Assembly (NCBI GenBank): GCA_016179685.1
Contig: JACPCR010000113.1
Coordinates: forward strand, 1-34,964
Length of the DNA: 34,964 bases
Source of the DNA: Planctomycetota bacterium
GTDB taxonomy: Bacteria > Planctomycetota > PUPC01 > JACPCR01
Direction: 5' to 3'
The notes below the pieces were generated by a model. The model was not told the DNA's origin. It made no database searches and worked only from the letters and a program-made list of their open reading frames with translations. A program made the translations under genes and the position numbers. The first letter of the stretch is position 1, and each line of letters begins with the position of its first letter. Positions 30,518-34,964 of the stretch are shown here, piece after piece.

Positions 30518-31948
30518 ATGTCTGAGAAACGATACGACCTTTACATCGGCGGGGAGTGGGTGAAGGCCAACCGTTACATGACCGTTCGGCTGCCCTACGA
30601 CGGCAGCGTGGTGGGCGAGGTGCCGAGCGCCAACCGGTCGGAGATGGAGCGAGCCATCGCCGCAGCAAGCCGCGCCCGACGCGACGCGGCCCGGATGCCG
30701 GCCCACAAGCGCTCGGCCATCCTCTACAAGGCCTGCCAGCTCATGGAGGGCCGCAAGGAGGACTGGGGCCGGGCCGTCTCCATCGAGTCCGGCAAGCCGA
30801 TCCGGGAGGGCCGCATCGAGGCCGCGCGGGCGGTTCAGACCCTCCTCTTCTCCGCGGAGGAGGCGAAGCGCATCGAGGGTGAGATTCTGCCCCTGGACGC
30901 CCATCCCAACGGCGAGGGCCGGTTCGGCTTCACCTTGCGTCCGCCCCGCGGCGTGATTGCCGCCATCACGCCCTTCAATTTTCCGCTCAACCTGGCTTGC
31001 CACAAGGTCGGCCCAGCCCTCGCCAGCGGCAACACCGTCGTCCTCAAGCCCGCCTCCGTCACCCCCATCACCGCCTATATGCTCGCTGAGTTGTTCAGTG
31101 AGGCCGGGCTGCCGCCCGGTTTCCTCAACGTGATCAGCGGAGGCGGCGGCGAGATCGGCGATGCCCTCGTCAGCCATCCCGACGTCCACATGGTCACCTT
31201 CACCGGCAGCGTCGAGGTCGGCAAGCGCATCCACGACAAGGCGGGCATCAAGATGGTCACCCTCGAGCTCGGCTCGAACTCGGCCGCCATCGTGGATACC
31301 GAAGCGGACCTGGACCTGGCCCTCGAGCGATGCCGAGCCGGCGGCTACGCTCACTCCGGACAGGTCTGCATCTCCCTCCAGCGGCTCTATGCCCAGAACG
31401 AGGTGGCCCGGGACTTCACCGATCGCTTCGTCGAGGCCGTGCGCTCCCTGCGCATCGGCCACCCGCTGGAGGATCAGACGGAGGTCAGTTCGCTGATCCG
31501 AGAGGCGGACGCCCAGCGCGTGGAAAGCTGGATTCAGGAAGCCGTTGCTGGCGGCGCGACCCTGGCCGTCGGGGGACGCCGCTGCCGGGCCACCACGGTC
31601 GAGCCCGCCGTGCTCCTCGGCACGAAGCCGGACATGCGCGTGGTCCGCGACGAAATCTTCGGGCCCGTCGTCGCCGTGGACGATTATCAGACCCTCGACC
31701 AGGCCATCGAGAAGGTCAACGACTCGCGCTACGGACTCCAGGCCGGCGTGTTCACCCGCAACCTCTCCAAGGCCCTCCATGCTGCCCAGCGCCTCGAAGT
31801 CGGCGGCGTCATGATCAATGACGTCCCCACCTTCCGTGTCGACCAGATGCCCTACGGGGGAGTCAAAGAGAGCGGCCTCGGCCGCGAGGGGCCGAAATAC
31901 GCTGTCCAGGAAATGACGGATATCCGGATGGTGGTGATCCGGGCTTAA
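30518..31948 (+). CDS. Aldehyde dehydrogenase, lactaldehyde/GapN-like subfamily
   Basis: This 476-residue cytoplasmic NAD(P)-dependent dehydrogenase oxidises an aldehyde to an acid. All catalytic parts are present: N154 in TPFNFP, cofactor-binding KPAS and FTGSVEVGK, general base E250 in VTLELGSNS, nucleophile C284 in SGQVCISLQRLY, and the late EIFGPVV. The words around the cysteine (GQVCIS-QR) point to the ALDH21 lactaldehyde dehydrogenase-like group, which includes enzymes for lactaldehyde, phosphonoacetaldehyde and non-phosphorylating glyceraldehyde-3-phosphate oxidation. GGAGGG lies about 8 nt before the ATG. No pathway neighbours help define the substrate. A small hairpin GCGGGC/GCCCGC (31950-31964) follows the stop. 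Confidence 0.93.
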   Translation: MSEKRYDLYIGGEWVKANRYMTVRLPYDGSVVGEVPSANRSEMERAIAAASRARRDAARMPAHKRSAILYKACQLMEGRKEDWGRAVSIESGKPIREGRIEAARAVQTLLFSAEEAKRIEGEILPLDAHPNGEGRFGFTLRPPRGVIAAITPFNFPLNLACHKVGPALASGNTVVLKPASVTPITAYMLAELFSEAGLPPGFLNVISGGGGEIGDALVSHPDVHMVTFTGSVEVGKRIHDKAGIKMVTLELGSNSAAIVDTEADLDLALERCRAGGYAHSGQVCISLQRLYAQNEVARDFTDRFVEAVRSLRIGHPLEDQTEVSSLIREADAQRVESWIQEAVAGGATLAVGGRRCRATTVEPAVLLGTKPDMRVVRDEIFGPVVAVDDYQTLDQAIEKVNDSRYGLQAGVFTRNLSKALHAAQRLEVGGVMINDVPTFRVDQMPYGGVKESGLGREGPKYAVQEMTDIRMVVIRA

Positions 31949-32395
31949 GGCGGGCGAAGCCCGCAACCCAAGGAGGGTGCAAGAGGTGCCAGGGTTCAGG
32001 GATCAGGGATCAACGGACACCCGATCCGCCTCCGTAACTCCTTAGCGAAAACTTCCGCCGTCCCTACGGGACTCTTGTGGTAAATGCGCTTTCCCTTCCC
32101 AGGGCTGCGTTCGCCTTCGCTGGGCTTCGGCGAACTGATGCCCTGGGCTGCTATGTAAGGTGGCAATGTCCTTGACGCTGCCACTTTGCATAACCCGTTG
32201 TATTTAAACGGTCTACGTTTAGCATACGTAACTATTTCCGGACGTCCCTACGGGACTCACAAAAACAGGCCTCCGGTGACGATCACTCAGCAGTTACCCG
32301 CCTCCCACTGGGATAAGTCTGGCGGGACACCTTTCAACTTCTCCGCCGGGTGCCCGTGAAGTGGGTGCGACGCGGAGAAGTTACACCCTGAGACT
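31949..32395. other. 447-bp repeat-rich intergenic region
   Basis: No credible gene is present between the convergent aldehyde dehydrogenase and TatD-like genes. It contains a short hairpin at 31950-31964 and the 16-bp direct repeat CGTCCCTACGGGACTC at 32059-32074 and 32243-32258; the repeat is itself palindromic around GTCCC-TAC-GGGAC. It also contains a large hairpin at 32098-32147 and a short AT-richer stretch at 32195-32235. A 62-codon minus-strand frame here looks like repeat sequence. Confidence 0.6.
32098..32147. repeat. Compound hairpin between convergent genes
   Basis: The outer arms are CCCAGGGC (32098-32105) and GCCCTGGG (32140-32147). The inner arms are GTTCGCC (32109-32115) and GGCGAAC (32129-32135). 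It may terminate transcription or be part of a dispersed repeat flanked by the 16-bp motif copies. Confidence 0.7.
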
Positions 32396-33220
32396 CTAGC
32401 GCGCCGATCCTCCCGGGGCGTCGCTTCTCCCGGGGATGCGGCCCGATTGGGCGAAGAATTCGAGGGGGTTGTTCCAGACCAGCCGCTGAATCCGATCGTC
32501 CGGATAGTCGCGCCGCTTCAGCTCGACGATGGTCTTGGGCACGCTCAAGGGATCGGAGGGCCCCCAGTCCGCGGCGCTGTTGACCATCATGCGCTCGATG
32601 CCGTACTGAGAAATGATGTTGGCGGCGCGCTCGGGCGATAGCTTCGTCACCGGATAGACCGTGTGGCCGCACCAGGCCCCATACTCCCTGCTGAAGGCAA
32701 TCGTTTCCTCGGTGTTGTGGTCCAGAAGGATCATCCTCGGGTCGCACCCGACGTCCTTGCAGAGCTCGATGCTCCGGAGCGTGCCTTTGAGCTTGTGCTG
32801 GTGGGGCAGGTGGACGACGACCGGCAGGTTCTTCTTCCGCGCCATTTCGAGTTGGGCCCGGATCGCTTCCTCTTCCGCTTCGGTCTGGAGATCGAATCCG
32901 ATCTCGCCGAGGGCCACCACCCCGGGCCGGTCCAGGTAAGTGTCCAGCATGCCGAGGACCTCCCGCGTGAGCCCGCGATCGTTCGCCTCCTTCGGGTTCA
33001 TGGACAGTGTGGCGTAGTGGCGGATGCCGAACTGGGCCGCCCGCTGCGTCTCGAACTCGATGATGTGATCGAAGTAGTCCAGGAAGGTGCCGAGGTGCTT
33101 GCGCGGGTTGCCCAGCCAGAATGAGGGCTCGACGACGACCTCGACGCCGGCGAGAGCCATCTTCTCGTAGTCGTCGGTGATGCGCGAATACATGTGGACG
33201 TGCGGATCGAAGATGCGCAT
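32396..33220 (-). CDS. TatD-like metal-dependent hydrolase (EboB-like)
   Basis: This 274-residue cytoplasmic amidohydrolase-fold enzyme has a full metal site. MRIFDPHVHMYSR carries the HxH pair. The acid is in VVALGEIGFD, and further histidines are in LPVVVHLPHQHK and ILLDHNTEET. A late aspartate is in VNSAADWGPSDPLSVPKTI. The wording EKMALAGVEVVVEPSFWLG resembles the TatD-family members found in ebo (EboB) clusters of cyanobacteria and actinobacteria (recalled resemblance). No other ebo gene is here. The ATG at 33220 is preferred: ACAGGA lies about 6 nt upstream, and an ATG six bases earlier (33226) overlaps that ribosome site. The substrate is unknown. Confidence 0.85.
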   Translation of the reverse strand: MRIFDPHVHMYSRITDDYEKMALAGVEVVVEPSFWLGNPRKHLGTFLDYFDHIIEFETQRAAQFGIRHYATLSMNPKEANDRGLTREVLGMLDTYLDRPGVVALGEIGFDLQTEAEEEAIRAQLEMARKKNLPVVVHLPHQHKLKGTLRSIELCKDVGCDPRMILLDHNTEETIAFSREYGAWCGHTVYPVTKLSPERAANIISQYGIERMMVNSAADWGPSDPLSVPKTIVELKRRDYPDDRIQRLVWNNPLEFFAQSGRIPGRSDAPGGSAR

Positions 33221-33343
33221 GGTCATCCTGTGGCAGGGCCTCAAGCCGTCCCCCGAATGTGGATAACGACTGCTCGTGGGCTTGTCAACTGCAGTCCACT
33301 GCCTTCGGCCCAATTCCTGCTGCCTTCGGCTTTGACCGCCCGC

Positions 33344-33373
33344 TTGTTCGCGGGACGCTCAGGTCGCTATAAT
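33344..33373 (+). promoter_or_regulatory. Promoter candidate for the hydroxyacid dehydrogenase gene
   Basis: TTGTTC (33344-33349), an 18-nt spacer and a perfect TATAAT (33368-33373) lie upstream of the ATG at 33408. The -35 box is weak. Confidence 0.5.
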
Positions 33374-33407
33374 GCCCCTTTTCCTTGCCAACGGGAAAGG
33401 TCGGACG

Positions 33408-34412
33408 ATGAAGGTTTTTGTGACTCCGCCCATGCTCCAGGGGCAGGATGACTGGAGCTTCGCCCGGCTGCTCAGGGAGGCCGGGCACGAGGTCTGTTAC
33501 ACCGGTGAAAACTGCCAGCTCACGGAGGAAATGGCCGTGCGGATTCTGCCCGCAGCAGAGGCGGTGGTCGCGGGATCAGAGCCTTACAGCCGGCGTGTGC
33601 TGGACGCATGCCCAGGTTTGAAGGTCATCGCGCGGGCCGGCGTGGGCTACGATGCGGTCGATATGCCGGCGGCGACGCAACGCGGGATCGTGGTGACGAT
33701 CACCCCCGGCCAGAACCATGACGCCGTGGCGGACCTGACCATGGCGCTCCTGCTGGCGCTCGCCCGAGACCTCTTCGAGCTGCACCGGGCCGTGACGAGC
33801 GGCGTGTGGAAGCGGGCGGTGGTGGAGAGCCCGCGCCATTCGGTGCTGGGCATCATGGGGCTGGGAAGGATCGGCCAGGCGGTGGCGCTGCGGGCTCTGC
33901 CGTTCGGCTTCCGCCGCCTCTTGGCCTATGATCCCCAGCCGAGTCGGCCGTTTGCGGAATCCCACGGCGTCGAGCTGGTGGACCGGGACGAGCTGCTTCG
34001 GACCTCGGATTTCGTGACGCTCCACGTACCGCTGATGCCGGAGACGATGCATCTGATCCGATCGGAGACGATCCGGACCATGAAGGACGGGGCCTGCCTG
34101 GTGAACACGGCCCGAGGGGGGCTAGTGGACGAAGCGGCGCTGGCGGAGGCCCTGAGAAGCGGGAAGCTGCGCGGCGCAGGGATAGACGTTTTCGAGCAGG
34201 AGCCTCCCGACGGCTCGCCTCTGCTTTCCCTGCCGAACGTGATCTGCACGTCTCATGTTGCGGGACTGGACCTGGCCTCGCTCCAGGGGATGGCTCAGAT
34301 GGCGTCGCAGAGCGTGGTGACCCTCCTGGGCGGCGGCTGGCCGCAGGAAGGCGTGGTGAACCCGGAGGCCAAGTGGCGGTATCGGGGTCCCGTGAGGGTG
34401 TCGTCGCATTGA
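33408..34412 (+). CDS. D-2-hydroxyacid dehydrogenase (phosphoglycerate dehydrogenase-like)
   Basis: This 334-residue NAD(H)-dependent dehydrogenase interconverts a 2-hydroxyacid and its 2-oxoacid. The N-terminal substrate domain has VIARAGVGYDAVDMPAA. The nucleotide-binding domain has VLGIMGLGRIGQAVALRA, and the catalytic set is complete: Arg in VNTARGGLVDE, Glu in GIDVFEQEPP and His in CTSHVAGLD. Length fits the short form without an ACT regulatory domain, so it is not necessarily the serine-pathway enzyme SerA; glycerate, phosphonate or other 2-hydroxyacids are possible. AAAGG lies about 8 nt before the ATG at 33408, which also starts directly with the first strand (MKVFVTPPM); a 12-codon longer start at 33372 overlaps the -10 box. 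Confidence 0.93.
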   Translation: MKVFVTPPMLQGQDDWSFARLLREAGHEVCYTGENCQLTEEMAVRILPAAEAVVAGSEPYSRRVLDACPGLKVIARAGVGYDAVDMPAATQRGIVVTITPGQNHDAVADLTMALLLALARDLFELHRAVTSGVWKRAVVESPRHSVLGIMGLGRIGQAVALRALPFGFRRLLAYDPQPSRPFAESHGVELVDRDELLRTSDFVTLHVPLMPETMHLIRSETIRTMKDGACLVNTARGGLVDEAALAEALRSGKLRGAGIDVFEQEPPDGSPLLSLPNVICTSHVAGLDLASLQGMAQMASQSVVTLLGGGWPQEGVVNPEAKWRYRGPVRVSSH

Positions 34413-34964
34413 ACGAGGAGGGCGCCGAGTATCTTCTTGCCGGCGCCTGCGCGCTCGCGGGGCGCGGCCTCGTTCGCGCAACCGGCTCTATCGATATGAC
34501 GCTTGGTCTTGCCGTCAAGAAGTGATCGTTGAGGGCCCCACCATTCCCATCATCGGCCGCACACCCCATTCAAAACAAGAAGGCCGTGGGGAGGCCAAAA
34601 GACCCTGCCGGCGTGGCCTGGCTCGAAACGGATCGATGGGAGGGGCGCAATCATGGTTTCGCTAAGGAGTTACCATCATTCGTGTCCATTCACCCAAGCC
34701 GGCATCCGGGCGGGACAGGTGAGGCGTAGCGCCGCCCTGTCTGCGCGCGGCACCTGCCTGCGCCGCCGCGGCAGGCAGGCGCACAGGCAGGCGCTGCGCC
34801 AGCGGCCAGGTCTGCGGTCGCACAGCGACCGCACTACGTGTGCCGGGCATGCTCGGCGTCTGGAGGTGAGAATGTGGGGGACAGCCCCACATTCAAGTCC
34901 TCTACCATCCTGGTGCAGGAGAAGGTTAGCGAAACGCAAGGGCGCCGCCCGTAAGGGGACGTCT
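34413..34964. other. 552-bp non-coding end of the window, hairpin-rich
   Basis: No credible gene was found. Three perfect inverted repeats occur in the last 220 bp: CCTGCCTGC/GCAGGCAGG (34753-34761 and 34771-34779), GCGGTCGC/GCGACCGC (34814-34821 and 34825-34832), and GAATGTGGGG/CCCCACATTC (34870-34879 and 34885-34894). The GC-rich CTGCCTGCCG-like words also appear inside the family B repeat at 28524-28610. Confidence 0.6.

Noticed and set aside
30332..31966. 544-codon minus-strand open frame
   Set aside because: It lies opposite an aldehyde dehydrogenase with a complete active site; composition typical of an antisense shadow.
31996..32184. 62-codon minus-strand frame
   Set aside because: It overlaps the compound hairpin and direct repeats, so its sequence is explained by repeat structure.
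34529..34939. Short frames at the right end of the window
   Set aside because: They cross three strong inverted repeats, lack ribosome sites and have biased compositions.
1..34964. tRNA, rRNA or riboswitch genes
   Set aside because: I looked for TPsiC-loop words, cloverleaf-like patterns and known rRNA segments and found nothing convincing by eye; a covariance-model search would be decisive.

Overview
The window is a GC-rich bacterial chromosomal segment with compact two-strand coding and a mixture of core genes, secreted or envelope proteins and decayed accessory genes. The separate glyQ and glyS subunits, a GntR/LacI-hybrid regulator, a xylose-isomerase-like sugar isomerase and a very large secreted carbohydrate-active protein suggest a Gram-negative-type, polysaccharide-using bacterium. 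A lineage near Planctomycetes/Lentisphaerae/Hydrogenedentes/Sumerlaeota would fit, but this is inferred from gene style and no rRNA is present to confirm it.

Left part (1-12.5 kb): the 5' half of a groEL gene without groES next to it; a RimK-type ATP-grasp ligase; an FAD enzyme with flavin-halogenase signatures; and an 867-residue coiled-coil protein with one membrane span and a C-terminal LysM domain. Next comes a tight minus-strand operon: a 58-residue membrane peptide, moaC, an 88-residue membrane protein, a mogA/moaB homologue, glyQ and glyS. Its genes overlap by 4-8 nt or are separated by 15 nt or less, and a clear sigma70-type promoter lies at 11153-11180. A GntR/LacI-type regulator follows.

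Middle part (12.5-22.2 kb): an accessory region with defence and mobile character. It holds a PD-(D/E)XK transposase/nuclease-like gene, a BrnT-like toxin with a CopG-type antitoxin, a fused GmrSD-like (DUF262 + HNH) nuclease, and two scraps of a type I restriction specificity gene (hsdS) around a palindromic repeat. A 1256-residue secreted glycosidase-like protein comes next. Last is a deletion scar joining an Xre-type antitoxin to the end of its RES toxin.

Right part (22.2-35 kb): a tandem alpha/beta-hydrolase with a zinc-ribbon membrane protein; a sugar isomerase; a translationally coupled AAA ATPase plus Toprim-like protein (the best candidate for an undescribed two-gene defence module); a probable lipoprotein; a GT-C-like membrane protein; an aldehyde dehydrogenase; a TatD-like hydrolase; and a D-2-hydroxyacid dehydrogenase. 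The last ~550 bp are non-coding and rich in hairpins.

Several palindromic elements recur in the intergenic spaces, mostly between convergent genes: one family at 3524 and 21577, another at 17504 and 28524, and a 16-bp motif at 32059 and 32243. No tRNA, rRNA, CRISPR array or intact insertion sequence was recognised.
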